64,000 bases of DNA from an uncultured Ectothiorhodospiraceae bacterium (GCA_937141935.1 CAKZQS010000009.1:2501-66500), one strand, 5' to 3'. Positions 38,237 through 49,495 are shown, counted from the first letter of the stretch. A program made the numbers and translations. The notes: generated by a model from the sequence alone, not told the origin.

Positions 38237-39561
38237 GCCTGGCTCTCGTCGATGCGAAAACCGAGCCGACGCATCAGGTCGGCAAAGCCGGGGAAACTGG
38301 TCTGCACATTGGCGCAATCGCGGATGCGCACGCCCTGCCGGGCGCGCAGCGCCGCGACGGCAAAGCACATGGCGATGCGGTGGTCCCCCGCCGCGTCGAT
38401 CTCGCCGCCGTCCCAGGCGCCCTGGCCGACGATGCGCATGCCGTCCGCGCGCTCCTCGACCTCCACGCCCAGCGCGCGCAGCCCCCGCACCATGGCACCG
38501 AGGCGGTCGGACTCCTTGACCTTGAGCTCCTCCGCGCCGCTAATCACCGTCTCGCCGCGCGCGGCGGCCGCGGCGATGCACAGCGCCGGAATCTCGTCGA
38601 TGGCCAGGGCCACCAGTTCGGCGCCGATCTCGATGCCGGAGAGCGCGCCGCCGCGCACCCGCAGGTCGGCCACCGGCTCGCCACCCAGCGTGCGGATCTG
38701 CTGCCATTCGATGTCGGCGCCCATGCGCTGCAGCGCGGTCAGCACGCCGTTGCGCGTGGGGTTCACGCCGACCTCGCGCAGCAGCAGGTCGCTGCCCGGC
38801 GTGATGGCCGCCGCCACCAGCAAAAAGGCCGCCGAGGACAGGTCGGCGGGCACCGCGATCTGCGTGCCCTGCAAGCGCTGGCCGCCGCGCAGGCTGGCCT
38901 CGCGCTCGCTGTGCGTGATCTCGCAGCCGAAGGCCGCCAGCATGCGCTCGGTGTGGTCGCGGGTCGGGGCCGGCTCGATGGTGGTCGTTGTGCCTGCGGC
39001 GGTCAGGCCCGCCAGCAACACGGCCGACTTCACCTGCGCGCTGGCCATCGGCAGCTCGTAGCGAATGCCCTGCAGCTCCGCCACGGGCTGAATGTGCAAC
39101 GGCGCCGTGCCGGCCTCGGTGGCCGCGATCTGCGCGCCCATCTGCGCCAGCGGGTCGAGCACGCGGCGCATCGGCCGCCGGCTCAGGCTGGCATCGCCGA
39201 CCAGGGTCAGCGCCACGTCACGCCCGGCCAGCAACCCGCAGAAGAGGCGCATCGAGGTGCCCGAGTTGCCCAGATCCAGCGGCGCCTCCGGGCGCGCCAG
39301 CGGCGCGCCGCCGATGCCGCGGATGCGCAGGCTGTGCGGCCCGGTCTGCTCGACCTGCGCCCCCAGCGCCTGCACCGCGTGCAGCGTGGCCAGGCAATCG
39401 GCGCCGTCGAGGAAGTGCTCGACCATGGTCTCGCCCTCGGCCAGCGCGCCGAACATCAGCGCGCGGTGTGATATCGACTTGTCGCCCGGCACGCGCACCG
39501 CGCCGTGCAGCGGCTCGCTGGCCGCGACGGTCCAGTCCAGGCGGGTGTCGGTGGCGCTCAT
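38233..39561 (-). CDS. aroA: 3-phosphoshikimate 1-carboxyvinyltransferase (EPSP synthase)
   Basis: VRVPGDKSISHRALMFGALAEG, LDLGNSGTSMRLFCGLLAG, ELKVKESDRLGAM. Confidence 0.97.
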   Translation of the reverse strand: MSATDTRLDWTVAASEPLHGAVRVPGDKSISHRALMFGALAEGETMVEHFLDGADCLATLHAVQALGAQVEQTGPHSLRIRGIGGAPLARPEAPLDLGNSGTSMRLFCGLLAGRDVALTLVGDASLSRRPMRRVLDPLAQMGAQIAATEAGTAPLHIQPVAELQGIRYELPMASAQVKSAVLLAGLTAAGTTTTIEPAPTRDHTERMLAAFGCEITHSEREASLRGGQRLQGTQIAVPADLSSAAFLLVAAAITPGSDLLLREVGVNPTRNGVLTALQRMGADIEWQQIRTLGGEPVADLRVRGGALSGIEIGAELVALAIDEIPALCIAAAAARGETVISGAEELKVKESDRLGAMVRGLRALGVEVEERADGMRIVGQGAWDGGEIDAAGDHRIAMCFAVAALRARQGVRIRDCANVQTSFPGFADLMRRLGFRIDESQA

Positions 39562-39563
39562 TC

Positions 39564-40475
39564 TCAGTCGACCTCGGCGGTGCGAATCCATTGCTCGCGG
39601 GTACTGCGCGCCCCCGCGAAGCGCCGCTGCAGCGCGGCGCCGTCGCCGGCCAGCAGCTCGGCACGGGCGGCCTGCAGCCCGGCGATGTAGGCGTCCAACG
39701 CCTGCCCCACCGCCTCGCGGTTGGCCAGCACGATGTCACGCCACATGCCGGCATCCGAGGAGGCAATGCGGGTCAGGTCGCGCAGGCCGCCGGCGGCATA
39801 GGCGAAGACCTCGCGCTCATCGGCCGCCGCGGCCAGCGTGCCGATCAGCTCGTAGGCGACGACGTGCGGCAGGTGGCTGGTCAGCGCCAGCACCTCGTCG
39901 TGGTGGCGGTCGCTCATGCTGCTGACGGCGGCGCCTACGGCCTCCCACAGCGCACGCACCCGCGCGGTCGCGTCGGCGGCGGCCTGCGCATGCGGCGTCA
40001 GGATCACGCGCCGGTGGCGGAACAGCCCCGGCAGCGCGGCGGCCGGGCCACTACGCTCGGTGCCGGCCACGGGGTGGCCGGCGACGAAGTTCGACGGCAG
40101 CCGCCCCAGCGCCGCCTCCAGGTCCGCGTGCACGCTGGTCTTGGTGCTGCCGCAATCGGTGACGATGGCCTGCTCGGGCCACACCGGTGCCAGCGTGTCG
40201 AACAGCGCGCGGTACTGGCCCATCGGCACCGCGATGACGACCACGTCGGCGCCGGCGATCGCGGCGGCCGGGTCGGTTTCGCCGCGGTCGATCAGGCCCA
40301 AATACTCCGCGGTGGCCAGCGTCTCGGCGCGCCGGGCACAGCCCACGACCTCGCCCACCAGCCCGCGCTCGCGCAGAGCCGCGACCAGCGAGCCGCCGAT
40401 CAGGCCCACGCCGATCACGCAGAGCCGGCCGATCATGGGCGCCTGCTGCGCCGCGCTGTCCGCCGCGAAACTCAC
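39564..40475 (-). CDS. tyrA: prephenate dehydrogenase family protein
   Basis: IGRLCVIGVGLIGGSLVAALRERG; VTDCGSTKTSVHADLEA; FVAGHPVAGTERSGP. GTG start overlapping the hisC stop, or ATG at 40436. Confidence 0.93.
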   Translation of the reverse strand: MSFAADSAAQQAPMIGRLCVIGVGLIGGSLVAALRERGLVGEVVGCARRAETLATAEYLGLIDRGETDPAAAIAGADVVVIAVPMGQYRALFDTLAPVWPEQAIVTDCGSTKTSVHADLEAALGRLPSNFVAGHPVAGTERSGPAAALPGLFRHRRVILTPHAQAAADATARVRALWEAVGAAVSSMSDRHHDEVLALTSHLPHVVAYELIGTLAAAADEREVFAYAAGGLRDLTRIASSDAGMWRDIVLANREAVGQALDAYIAGLQAARAELLAGDGAALQRRFAGARSTREQWIRTAEVD

Positions 40476-41587
40476 CCGCCGCGCACCGTCGCCAGCGCCT
40501 CCAGGCAGTGGGTGTTTTCCTCCGCCGTGCCGATGCTGATGCGCAGGAAGTTGGGCAGGCCGTAGCCGCCCACCGGGCGCACGATGACGCCCTGGCGCAG
40601 CAGCGCCTCGAACAGCGGCCGGCCGGGCTCGCCCATGTCCACGCACACAAAGTTGGCGCGGCTGGGCAGGCAGTGCAGGCCCATGCCGCCCAGCCCGGCT
40701 TCCAGCTGGGCCATGCCCTGGGCATTGACGGCGACCGAACGGGCCAGGAAGTCGGTGTCGGCCAGAGCCGCCAGCGCCGCGCGCTGCGCGGCCGCGTTGG
40801 TATTGAATGGCTGGCGGATGCGGTTGAGCAAGTCGGCCACTTCCGGCGACGACAGCGCATAGCCGATGCGCAGGCTGGCCAGGCCGTAGGCCTTGGAGAA
40901 GGTACGGGTCACGACCAGGTTCGGGTAGCGCGCCAGCCAGTCCTCGACCGGCGGGCGCTCCTCCGGGCGCTGGTATTCGCGATAGGCCTCGTCCAGCACC
41001 AGCAGGCAGTGCTCGGGGATCTGCTGCAGCAGCGCCTCGATGGCGGCCGGCTCGGCCCAGGTGCCGGTGGGGTTATTGGGGTTGGCAACGAAGACCAGGC
41101 GGGTGTCGGCATCGATGTGCGCGGCAAAGCCCGCCAGGTCGTGGCCGCGCGGCTGCGTGCTGTCGGGGCCGAGCGCGGGCACTTCGCGCAGCGTGGCGCC
41201 GCAGGCCTGCGTGGCCAGCGCGTACACGGCGAAGGCATGGGCGCTGGCCACCGCGTTGCGCCCCGGGGCCAAAAAGCAGCGCGCCAGCAGCTCCAGCACG
41301 TCGTTGGACCCGTTGCCCAGCGTGATGCCGGCGGTGTCGAAACCGCCGTGGTGGGCCGACAGGGCCGCCTTGAGCGCGTAGCCGCCGCCGTCGGGATAGC
41401 GCGCCCAGTCCAGGCCCGCGCGCAGCGCCGCGTCCGCCTGCGGGCTGCAGCCCAGCGGGTTTTCGTTGCTGGCCAGCTTGCTGATGCGCTGCACGCCGAA
41501 CTCACGGGCAATCTCTTCGACCGGGCGGCCGGTCTCGTAGGCCGTCAGCCCGCGGACGCCATCCAGCGCGTAGTCGGTGATGCTCAT
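40472..41587 (-). CDS. hisC: histidinol-phosphate aminotransferase
   Basis: KLASNENPLGCSP, TLGNGSNDVLELLARCFL, VVTRTFSKAYGLASLRIGYALS. Confidence 0.96.
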   Translation of the reverse strand: MSITDYALDGVRGLTAYETGRPVEEIAREFGVQRISKLASNENPLGCSPQADAALRAGLDWARYPDGGGYALKAALSAHHGGFDTAGITLGNGSNDVLELLARCFLAPGRNAVASAHAFAVYALATQACGATLREVPALGPDSTQPRGHDLAGFAAHIDADTRLVFVANPNNPTGTWAEPAAIEALLQQIPEHCLLVLDEAYREYQRPEERPPVEDWLARYPNLVVTRTFSKAYGLASLRIGYALSSPEVADLLNRIRQPFNTNAAAQRAALAALADTDFLARSVAVNAQGMAQLEAGLGGMGLHCLPSRANFVCVDMGEPGRPLFEALLRQGVIVRPVGGYGLPNFLRISIGTAEENTHCLEALATVRGG

Positions 41588-41621
41588 CGCAGCCCCCTGT
41601 CAGGTCGAGATCCGGTCACGG

Positions 41622-42710
41622 TCAGGTCACGGCACGCGGGTAGCTGCCGAGAAATTTGTAGAAGGCCACGCTGCCTTGCATGTCCGCCAGCACCGCGGCA
41701 ATGCCCGGGTCCTCCGCGTGGCCTTCGATGTCCACGAAGAAGTTGTAATCCCAGTTGGCCCGGCGCGAGGGCCGCGACTCGATGCGGGTCAGGTTGACGC
41801 CGGCATCGGAGAAGGGCCGCAGCAGGTCATACAGCGCGCCCGGCCGGTTGTGGCTGGACAGCAGGATGGTCGTCATGTCGTTGCCCGAGGGCGGCACGAG
41901 CTGCCGGCCGATGACCAGGAACCGGGTGGTGTTGTCCGGGTCGTCCTCGATGTTGGCGCTGACGATGCGCAGGCCGTAACGCTCGGCGGCCGGCTTGCCG
42001 GCGATGGCCGCCCGTGGCCCGCCCTGCTCGGCCACCAGACGCGCGGCCTCGCCATTGCTGGACACGACATTGCGCTCCGCCTGCGGCAGCTTGCGGTCCA
42101 GCCACTGGCGGCACTGGGCAAAGGACTGCGAGTGCGCATAGACCTCGGTAATGCCGTCCAGCGCCTCGCCCTGCGCCAGCAGGTGGTGGTGCACCGGCAG
42201 GCTGACTTCACCGCAGATCATCAGCTTGGAGGTGCCGAACATGTCCAGCGTGTGGTTCACCACGCCCTCGGTCGAGTTCTCGACCGGCACCACGCCGTAA
42301 TCGGCATTGCCGGCCTCGACGTCACGGAAGATCTCGTTGATCGCCGCCATCGGCCGCGGGTGCACCGCCTTGCCGAAGTGCTTGTACACGGCGGCCTGGG
42401 TGTAAGTGCCCTCGGGGCCGAGATAGGCGACCTCGAGCGGGGATTCCAGCGACAGGCAGGCCGACATGATCTCGCGCATGACGCGCACGATCTCGTCGCC
42501 GGTCAAGGGGCCACCGTTGCGCTCGCGCACGCGGCGCAGCACTTCGGCCTCACGCGAGGGGCGGTAGCAATCCTTGCCGTCGCCCATGTCGGCCTTGATG
42601 CGCGCGACCTGCTGCGCGATCAGCGCCCGTTCGCTGATCAGGGACTGCAGCTGCACATCGAGCGCATCGATGCGCTCGCGGGCCTGCTGCAGCGGATCGT
42701 CGGCACTCAT
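41622..42710 (-). CDS. pheA: bifunctional chorismate mutase/prephenate dehydratase
   Basis: N-terminal AroQ (LQQARERIDALDVQLQSLISERA); VAYLGPEGTYTQAAVYKHFG; ACT domain NLTRIESRPSRRANWDYNFFVDIEGH. Confidence 0.97.
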   Translation of the reverse strand: MSADDPLQQARERIDALDVQLQSLISERALIAQQVARIKADMGDGKDCYRPSREAEVLRRVRERNGGPLTGDEIVRVMREIMSACLSLESPLEVAYLGPEGTYTQAAVYKHFGKAVHPRPMAAINEIFRDVEAGNADYGVVPVENSTEGVVNHTLDMFGTSKLMICGEVSLPVHHHLLAQGEALDGITEVYAHSQSFAQCRQWLDRKLPQAERNVVSSNGEAARLVAEQGGPRAAIAGKPAAERYGLRIVSANIEDDPDNTTRFLVIGRQLVPPSGNDMTTILLSSHNRPGALYDLLRPFSDAGVNLTRIESRPSRRANWDYNFFVDIEGHAEDPGIAAVLADMQGSVAFYKFLGSYPRAVT

Positions 42711-42718
42711 GGCCCGGC

Positions 42719-43903
42719 TCAGTCGGCGGCGCGCGGGGCGATTTGCCGCGCCCGCAGCACGCCATCGATGCCGCGAATCGCGTCGAGCACCGGCGCGCCG
42801 GGCTCGGAGTCGACATCGACCAGCGTGTAGGCCAGCTCGCCGCGCGACTTGTTCAGCAGGTCGTGGATGTTCAGGTTGTGCTCGCCGAGCAGCGAGGAGA
42901 TCTGGCCGACCATGTTGGGCTTGTTGGCATTGGCAATGACAATGCGCCAGGACTGGCCCGACCAGGGCAGCTCGGCCTCGGGGAAGTTCACCGAGTTGCG
43001 CACGGTGCCCGACTCCAGGTAATCGCGCAGCTGGTCGGCGACCATGACGGCGCAGTTGTCCTCGGCCTCGCGGGTCGAGGCGCCCAGGTGCGGCAGCGAG
43101 ATGACCTTGGCGTGGTGGCGCGAGCGGTTGCTGGGGAAGTCGCTGACATAGGCGCCCAGGTGGCCGGCATCCAGCGAGGCCAGCACGGCCTCTTCGTCCA
43201 CGATGCCACCGCGGGCGAAGTTCAGCACCACGCCGCCCTTGCGCATCAGCTTCAGGCGCTCGGCGTTGACCAGGTGCTTGGTGGCATCCAGCAGCGGCAC
43301 GTGCACGGTCAGAAAGTCGCTGCGCGAGATCAGATCGTCCACCGACACCGCCTGCTGCACGCCGGCATCGAGCTGCCAGGCGTTGCGCACGGTGATCGAG
43401 GGGTCGTAGCCCAGCACGCGCATGCCCAGCGCCTGCGCCGCATTGGCCACGCGCAGGCCGATGGCGCCCAGCCCGATCACGCCCAGCGTGCGACCCGGCA
43501 GCTCATAACCCGCGTAGGCCTTTTTGCCGGCCTCGACCTGCTTTTCCACCTCGGCGTCGTCGCCGTCCAGGTCGCGCACATAGCTGTAGGCCTGGCAGAT
43601 GTTGCGCGCCGCCAGCAGCATGCCGGCCAGCACCAGCTCCTTGACCGCGTTGGCGTTGGCGCCCGGCGCGTTGAAGACCGGGATGCCCAGCCCGGCGAGC
43701 TTGTCCACCGGGATGTTGTTGGTGCCTGCGCCGGCACGGCCCACCGCCAGCAGGCTGGCCGGGATCTCCATGTCGTGCATCTTGTAGGAGCGCAGCAGGA
43801 TGGCGTCGGGTGCCGAGAAGTCCGAGGCGACCTCGTAGCTCTCGCGCGGCAGCCGCTCCAGGCCTTGCGTCGAAATGTTGTTCAGCGTCCGAATCTTGAA
43901 CAT
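42719..43903 (-). CDS. serA: D-3-phosphoglycerate dehydrogenase with ACT domain
   Basis: GRAGAGTNNIPVDKLAGLGIPVFNAPGANANAVKEL; LGVIGLGAIGLRVANAA; C-terminal ACT HNLNIHDLLNKSRGELAYTLVDVD. Confidence 0.94.
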   Translation of the reverse strand: MFKIRTLNNISTQGLERLPRESYEVASDFSAPDAILLRSYKMHDMEIPASLLAVGRAGAGTNNIPVDKLAGLGIPVFNAPGANANAVKELVLAGMLLAARNICQAYSYVRDLDGDDAEVEKQVEAGKKAYAGYELPGRTLGVIGLGAIGLRVANAAQALGMRVLGYDPSITVRNAWQLDAGVQQAVSVDDLISRSDFLTVHVPLLDATKHLVNAERLKLMRKGGVVLNFARGGIVDEEAVLASLDAGHLGAYVSDFPSNRSRHHAKVISLPHLGASTREAEDNCAVMVADQLRDYLESGTVRNSVNFPEAELPWSGQSWRIVIANANKPNMVGQISSLLGEHNLNIHDLLNKSRGELAYTLVDVDSEPGAPVLDAIRGIDGVLRARQIAPRAAD

Positions 43904-43977
43904 GTGTCGCACCTTACAAAAAACGTGGTCCGTGGCGGCTTTCCCAGAGCTAGACCTTGCTGGAAAGCCTGATGTGA

Positions 43978-44121
43978 GCCGCAGATTTACGCCGATTCAC
44001 GCGGATGGTTTCGCGCCCCGAAGGCCGCGGCCACGCCAAGCATTCGCGCGAGCCGACCCGGCGCGCACACTCCGCGCAACCCCAGGTCCTGAATCTGTGT
44101 AAATCGGCGTAAATCTGCGGC
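43978..44121. repeat. 144-bp element bounded by a 20-bp perfect inverted repeat
   Basis: gccgcagatttacgccgatt (43978-43997) and aatcggcgtaaatctgcggc (44102-44121) are exact reverse complements. Confidence 0.9.
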
Positions 44122-44162
44122 CAAATAGTGACAAACCGATCGCGCAGGCCGCACACGAAGCG

Positions 44163-45242
44163 CTAGCCGTGGCGGCGCTCGAAGTCGGCCATGAAATCGA
44201 TCAGCGCCTGCACGCCGGCCTCGGGCATGGCGTTGTAAATGCTGGCGCGCATGCCGCCCACGCTGCGGTGGCCCTTGAGCGTCAGCAAGCCGGCCTGCTT
44301 GGCCTGGGCCAGAAACTCGCCGTCGAGCTCGGGGTTGGCGAGCGTGAAGGGCACGTTCATCCACGAGCGGGCGACCGGGTCGACCGGGTTGGCATAGAAA
44401 TCCGAGCTGTCGATGGCCTGGTACAGCGCCGCGGCCTTGCGCTCGTTGATCGCGGCCATCGCCGGCAGCCCACCCTGGGCCTTGAGCCAGGCAAAGACCT
44501 TGCCGGCCACGTACCAAGTGAAGCAGGGCGGCGTGTTGAGCATCGAGTCGGCCGCGGCCTGGTCGGCCCAGTTCAGCACGCTGGGGCAGGTACCGCGCGC
44601 GCGGCCCAGCAGGTCCTCGCGCACGATCACGATGGTCAGGCCCGCCGGGCCGATGTTCTTTTGCGCGCCGGCGTAGATCACGCCCCAGCGGCGCACGTCG
44701 ATGGGCCGCGACAGCAACGTGGAGGAGAAATCGCCGATCAGCGGCACGTCGCCGACGTCCGGCGTGTCGTGGTACTCCACGCCCTCGATGGTTTCGTTCG
44801 GGGTGACGTGCACATAGCCGGCATCGGCGGACAGATCCCATTCCTCGCGCGGCGGGATCTGGGTGAAGGCGCCGGCCGGCTGCGCGACCACGCGCGCCTG
44901 CACGTACTTGCCGGCCTCCTTGACCGCCTTCTTGCCCCAGCTGCCGGTCACGACATAGTCCGCGCTGGCGGACTCGCCCAGCAGGTTCAGCGGAATGGCC
45001 GAGAACTGGCCGCTGGCGCCGCCCTGCAGGAACAGCACCTTGTAATCCTCGGGCACGTTCAGCAGCTCGCGCAGGTCGGCCTCGGCCGCCTCGGCGATCG
45101 ACACGAACTCCTTGCCGCGATGGCTCATTTCCATCACGGACATGCCGCTGCCGCCCCAGTCCAACAGCTCGTCGCGCACCTCGCGCAACACCGCCTCGGG
45201 CAAAACGGCCGGGCCGGCGCTGAAGTTGTAGATCGGGCTCAT
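44163..45242 (-). CDS. serC: phosphoserine aminotransferase
   Basis: [18 protein letters not shown]...[16 protein letters not shown]...[22 protein letters not shown]. Confidence 0.97.
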   Translation of the reverse strand: MSPIYNFSAGPAVLPEAVLREVRDELLDWGGSGMSVMEMSHRGKEFVSIAEAAEADLRELLNVPEDYKVLFLQGGASGQFSAIPLNLLGESASADYVVTGSWGKKAVKEAGKYVQARVVAQPAGAFTQIPPREEWDLSADAGYVHVTPNETIEGVEYHDTPDVGDVPLIGDFSSTLLSRPIDVRRWGVIYAGAQKNIGPAGLTIVIVREDLLGRARGTCPSVLNWADQAAADSMLNTPPCFTWYVAGKVFAWLKAQGGLPAMAAINERKAAALYQAIDSSDFYANPVDPVARSWMNVPFTLANPELDGEFLAQAKQAGLLTLKGHRSVGGMRASIYNAMPEAGVQALIDFMADFERRHG

Positions 45243-45285
45243 CGCAGCATTTTCCTGGTGGGGCGGCGCCGGCGGCGCCACGGCG

Positions 45286-47919
45286 TTAATCGGATTCGGG
45301 CTCGGCGGGGGGCGTGCTGTCACCGCCATCGACGGCGGGCGTACCTGCACCGGCTTCGGCGTCGGCCTCGGCCTGCGCCGCGGCTTCCGCGGCGGCGGCG
45401 GCGTCGGCCACCAGTTGCGCGTCGATGCGGTCCACGCCCACCAGATAGGTGTCACGCAGATTGATCAGGCGCACGCCCTGGGTGTTGCGCGACAGCGTGG
45501 GGATCTGACCCACCGGCGTACGCACCAGCTGGCCGCTGGCGGCGATCAGCATCAGGTCGTCGCCTTCCTGCACCGGCAGCGCCGCCACGACGCGGCCCGT
45601 GCGCTCGCTGGTCTTCATGGCCAGCACGCCCTGGGTGCCACGGCTCTTGGCCGGGTAATCCTCGATCGGGGTGCGCTTGCCATAGCCGTTTTCGCTGACC
45701 GTCAGCACCGGGTAGCCACGGTCGGCGAACATGCGGATCAGCGCATCGTCCTCGCCTAGGCGGATGCCGCGCACGCCGAGTGCCGTACGGCCCATGGCGC
45801 GCAGCAGCGTCTCGTCGAAGCGCACCACGCGGCCATTGCGCGAGAACAAGAGCAGGTGGCGGCTGCCATCGGTGATATCCACCGACACCAGCTCGTCGTC
45901 CACGCGCAGGTCCAGCGCGATCAGGCCCACGCTGCGCGGGCGCGAGAACTGCTCCAGCGGCACCTTTTTCACGGTGCCGCGGCGCGTGGCCATGACCACG
46001 TAGTGGTTGTCGCTGTATTCCTTGATCGGCAGCACTTGGCTGATGCGCTCGCCTTCGGCCAGCGGCAGCAGGTTGACGATGGGCCGGCCGCGCGAGTCGC
46101 GCCCACCCGAGGGCAGGTGGAAGACGCGCAGCCAGTACACCTTGCCCAGCGAGGAGAAGCACAGCAGCGTGTCGTGGGTGTGCGTGACCCAGAGCTTGTC
46201 GACAAAGTCCTCGTCGCGGGTCTTGGCGGCGCTGCGCCCCACCCCGCCGCGGCGCTGGGCCTGGTAGGTATCCAGCGTGGTCGCCTTGATGTAGCCCTTG
46301 TGCGACATCGTGACGACCATGTCCTGCGGCGGAATCAGGTCCTCGTCTTCGAAATCGTCGATGGCGGCGCAGATCTCGGAGCGGCGCGGGTCGCCAAAGC
46401 TCTCCTTGACCTCCAGCAACTCATCGCGGACGACCTCGAGCAGGCGCTCGTGGCGGCCGAGGATGTCGAGGTATTCGGCGATCTGGTCGAGCAGCTGGTC
46501 GAACTCCTCGCGGATCTTGTCCTGCTCCAGCCCGGTCAGGCGGTGCAGGCGCAGGTCCAGGATGGCCTGGGCCTGGGTTTCCGAGAGCTGGTAGCCGGCC
46601 TCGGTCAGCCGGTCCGGGTCCACGTCCTCGGACTGCTCGCGCGAACGCTCGATCAGCGCCATCACCGAACCCGGCTCCCAGCGCTGGCCGCACAGGGCGG
46701 CGCGGGCCTCGGCCGGCCCGGCGGAGGCCTTGATCGCGGCGATGATCGCGTCGATGTTGGCCAGCGCGACGGTCAGGCCCTCCAGCACATGGGCGCGGTC
46801 GCGCGCCTTGGCCAGCAGGTAGCGGGTCCGCCGGGTCACGACCTCGCGGCGGTGCGCGAGGAAGGCCTCGAGCAGCTCCTTGAGGTTCATCTGCCGCGGC
46901 TGGCCGCGGTCCAGCGCCACCATGTTGATGCCAAAGACCGTTTGCAGCTGGGTTTGCTGGAACAGGTTGTTCAGCACCACCTCGGCATTCTCACCGCGCT
47001 TCAGGTCGACCACGACGCGGTAGCCGTCCTTGTCGGACTCGTCGCGGATCTCGGAGATGCCCTCGATCTTCTTGTCCTTGGCCAGCGTGGCGATGTCCTT
47101 GACCAGCTTCGCCTTGTTGACCTGGTAGGGCAGCTCGGTAACCACGATCGACTCACGGCCGTTGTCGGCCTCCTCGATCTCGGTCAACGCGCGCAGCTTC
47201 ACCCGGCCGCGGCCGGTGCGGTAGGCCTGCACGATGCCGGAGGTGCCGTTGATGATGGCGCCGGTCGGGAAATCCGGCGCCGGCAGCGACTCCATCAGCT
47301 CGTCGATGCTGGCCTGCGGGTGCGCCTGCAGGTACAGCAGCGCATCGACCACCTCGCCGAGGTTGTGCGGCGGAATGTTGGTGGCCATGCCGACGGCGAT
47401 GCCGGCCGAGCCGTTGACCAGCAGGTTGGGCACCCGCGTGGGCAGCACCACCGGCTCGGATTCGGTCTCGTCGTAGTTGGGCGCGTAATCGACCGTGTCC
47501 TTGTCGATGTCGGCCAGCAGCTCGTGCGCCACCTTGCTCATGCGCACTTCGGTGTAACGCATGGCGGCGGGCGAATCGCCATCGACCGAGCCGAAGTTGC
47601 CCTGACCGTCCACCAGCATGTAGCGCAGCGAGAAATCCTGCGCCATGCGCACGATGGTGTCGTAGACCGCCGAGTCGCCGTGCGGGTGGTACTTACCGAT
47701 CACGTCACCGACGATACGGGCGGATTTCTTGTAGGCCTTGTTGTAATCGTTGCCCAGCTCGCGCATCGCGTAGAGCACGCGGCGGTGCACCGGCTTCAGG
47801 CCATCACGCACGTCCGGCAGGGCACGGCCCACGATGACGCTCATGGCGTAGTCGAGGTAAGACCGCCGCATCTCCTCTTCGAGATTGATCGGCAGAACTT
47901 CCTTGGCGAATTCGCTCAT
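45286..47919 (-). CDS. gyrA: DNA gyrase subunit A
   Basis: [36 protein letters not shown]...[24 protein letters not shown]; acidic C-terminal tail. Confidence 0.98.
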   Translation of the reverse strand: MSEFAKEVLPINLEEEMRRSYLDYAMSVIVGRALPDVRDGLKPVHRRVLYAMRELGNDYNKAYKKSARIVGDVIGKYHPHGDSAVYDTIVRMAQDFSLRYMLVDGQGNFGSVDGDSPAAMRYTEVRMSKVAHELLADIDKDTVDYAPNYDETESEPVVLPTRVPNLLVNGSAGIAVGMATNIPPHNLGEVVDALLYLQAHPQASIDELMESLPAPDFPTGAIINGTSGIVQAYRTGRGRVKLRALTEIEEADNGRESIVVTELPYQVNKAKLVKDIATLAKDKKIEGISEIRDESDKDGYRVVVDLKRGENAEVVLNNLFQQTQLQTVFGINMVALDRGQPRQMNLKELLEAFLAHRREVVTRRTRYLLAKARDRAHVLEGLTVALANIDAIIAAIKASAGPAEARAALCGQRWEPGSVMALIERSREQSEDVDPDRLTEAGYQLSETQAQAILDLRLHRLTGLEQDKIREEFDQLLDQIAEYLDILGRHERLLEVVRDELLEVKESFGDPRRSEICAAIDDFEDEDLIPPQDMVVTMSHKGYIKATTLDTYQAQRRGGVGRSAAKTRDEDFVDKLWVTHTHDTLLCFSSLGKVYWLRVFHLPSGGRDSRGRPIVNLLPLAEGERISQVLPIKEYSDNHYVVMATRRGTVKKVPLEQFSRPRSVGLIALDLRVDDELVSVDITDGSRHLLLFSRNGRVVRFDETLLRAMGRTALGVRGIRLGEDDALIRMFADRGYPVLTVSENGYGKRTPIEDYPAKSRGTQGVLAMKTSERTGRVVAALPVQEGDDLMLIAASGQLVRTPVGQIPTLSRNTQGVRLINLRDTYLVGVDRIDAQLVADAAAAAEAAAQAEADAEAGAGTPAVDGGDSTPPAEPESD

Positions 47920-48039
47920 CAGGTGCGTTACCCGTGCCCGCGATAAACGGCGAATTTTAGCACGCGGCCCCGCTCACAGCCGGGTCGCGGGCGGGCCCGC
48001 GGGATGGGCGACGTGGCGCCGCAGCACCCCCGCCGAGGG

Positions 48040-49473
48040 CTAGCTCGCGCGGGCCTGCGCCCCCGCCGGCAGCGGTTGCGGCTCGCCGCCCAGGCGCCGG
48101 CCGATGGCGTAGACCAGCAGCCCCGCCAGGATGCCCGGCATGCCCTCGTAAACGGCGCCGGCCAGCCCGGCCCAGCGCCAGACCAGAGCCACCAGCACGC
48201 CGATGATGCTCATCGCCAGCACCAGCCGCGCACCGGGCCGGCCGCCCAGCGCCAGCACCACAAGCAGCGGCGCGAAAGCGCTGGCCAGCGCCGACCAGGC
48301 CATGATGACCAGCCCGAATACGGATTGCTGATTGGCCAGAGCCCAGAGCAGTGCCACCCCGGCCATCAGCACCGTGCTGACCTTCAGCAGCCGGGTGCTG
48401 TCGACCGGGCGCGGCCACAGGTCGTGGGTCAGCGCGGCCGAGCAGGACAGCAGCAGTGAGTCGGCGGTGGAGATCGTGGCGGCGAAGATGCCGGCCAGCA
48501 CCAGCCCCACGAGCACCGGCGGCAGCAGCTCCATGGCCATCGTCGGCAGCGCCAGCTCGGCGTCGAAGTCGCCGGGATCGGCCAGGTACACGCGGGCCAG
48601 CATGCCCACGGCGGTGGCCATCGCATAGAAGGCCGTGAACCACAGGTAGTACCAGGCCCGCGCCTGGCGCATGCGACTGGGCGAGTCCAGCGTCATGAAG
48701 CGCACCATGATGTGCGGCTGGCCAATGACGGAAAAGCCGGCGAACATCCAGCTCAGCGCGAACAGCAGGCCGCCGGCCAGGCCGGGCAGCGCCAGATCAC
48801 GCGGGAACCAGTCCAGATAACCCTCGACCTGGCCCATCTGCGCCAACGCGGCCTCGGGCCCACCCAGCGAGGCCACGGCGACGACCAGCATCAGCCCCAT
48901 CGCGGCGATCATCACAAAGGACTGCGCGGCGTCGGTCCAGATCGAGGCGCGAATGCCCCCGGCCACGCAGTAGGCGGCGACGATGACCGCGCCCATCACG
49001 GCGCCGGCCCAGGAGGGCCACTCCAGCAGCACCTGCAGCGCCTTGGAGCCGGCCACCAGCTGCGCGGCGGCATAGGCCAGCAGGAAGACCACCGACAGCA
49101 GCGCGCCCAGGCGCTGCCACAGCGGGCTGCCCGGCCCACCCCAGTTGTTCAGCACGCCCACATAGCTCATCTCGCCGGTGCGCCCGGCGGCGGCGCGCAG
49201 GCGCGCGTGGACGAAGGTCGAAGCGATGTAGTCGCCGGCGATCCAGCCCAGCATCAACCAGATCGAGGCCAGACCGGTCGCGTAGGTGTAGCCAATGACC
49301 CCGATGAACATGTAGCCGGAGTTGTTCGTGGCCACGGCCGACAGCCCTACCAGCCAGGGCGCGACGCCGTGGCTGGCCAGGTAGTAGTCGCCCTTCGTGC
49401 CGCGCGACAGGCGCATTGAGCTGATGCCAATCAGCACGAACAGCGCCAGAAAGGCCACGAAACTGACAATCAT
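48040..49473 (-). CDS. sodium:solute symporter family (PutP-like) protein
   Basis: YYLASHGVAPWLVGLSAVATNNSGYMFIG...GGIRASIWTDAAQ...AATISTADSLLLSCSAALTHDL; downstream of ect genes. Confidence 0.88.
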   Translation of the reverse strand: MIVSFVAFLALFVLIGISSMRLSRGTKGDYYLASHGVAPWLVGLSAVATNNSGYMFIGVIGYTYATGLASIWLMLGWIAGDYIASTFVHARLRAAAGRTGEMSYVGVLNNWGGPGSPLWQRLGALLSVVFLLAYAAAQLVAGSKALQVLLEWPSWAGAVMGAVIVAAYCVAGGIRASIWTDAAQSFVMIAAMGLMLVVAVASLGGPEAALAQMGQVEGYLDWFPRDLALPGLAGGLLFALSWMFAGFSVIGQPHIMVRFMTLDSPSRMRQARAWYYLWFTAFYAMATAVGMLARVYLADPGDFDAELALPTMAMELLPPVLVGLVLAGIFAATISTADSLLLSCSAALTHDLWPRPVDSTRLLKVSTVLMAGVALLWALANQQSVFGLVIMAWSALASAFAPLLVVLALGGRPGARLVLAMSIIGVLVALVWRWAGLAGAVYEGMPGILAGLLVYAIGRRLGGEPQPLPAGAQARAS

Positions 49474-49495
49474 TGAAACTCCCCCGAATCAGCAC

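Noticed and set aside
45856-47946. 696-aa plus-strand ORF
   Set aside because: Antisense to gyrA, no independent motif support.
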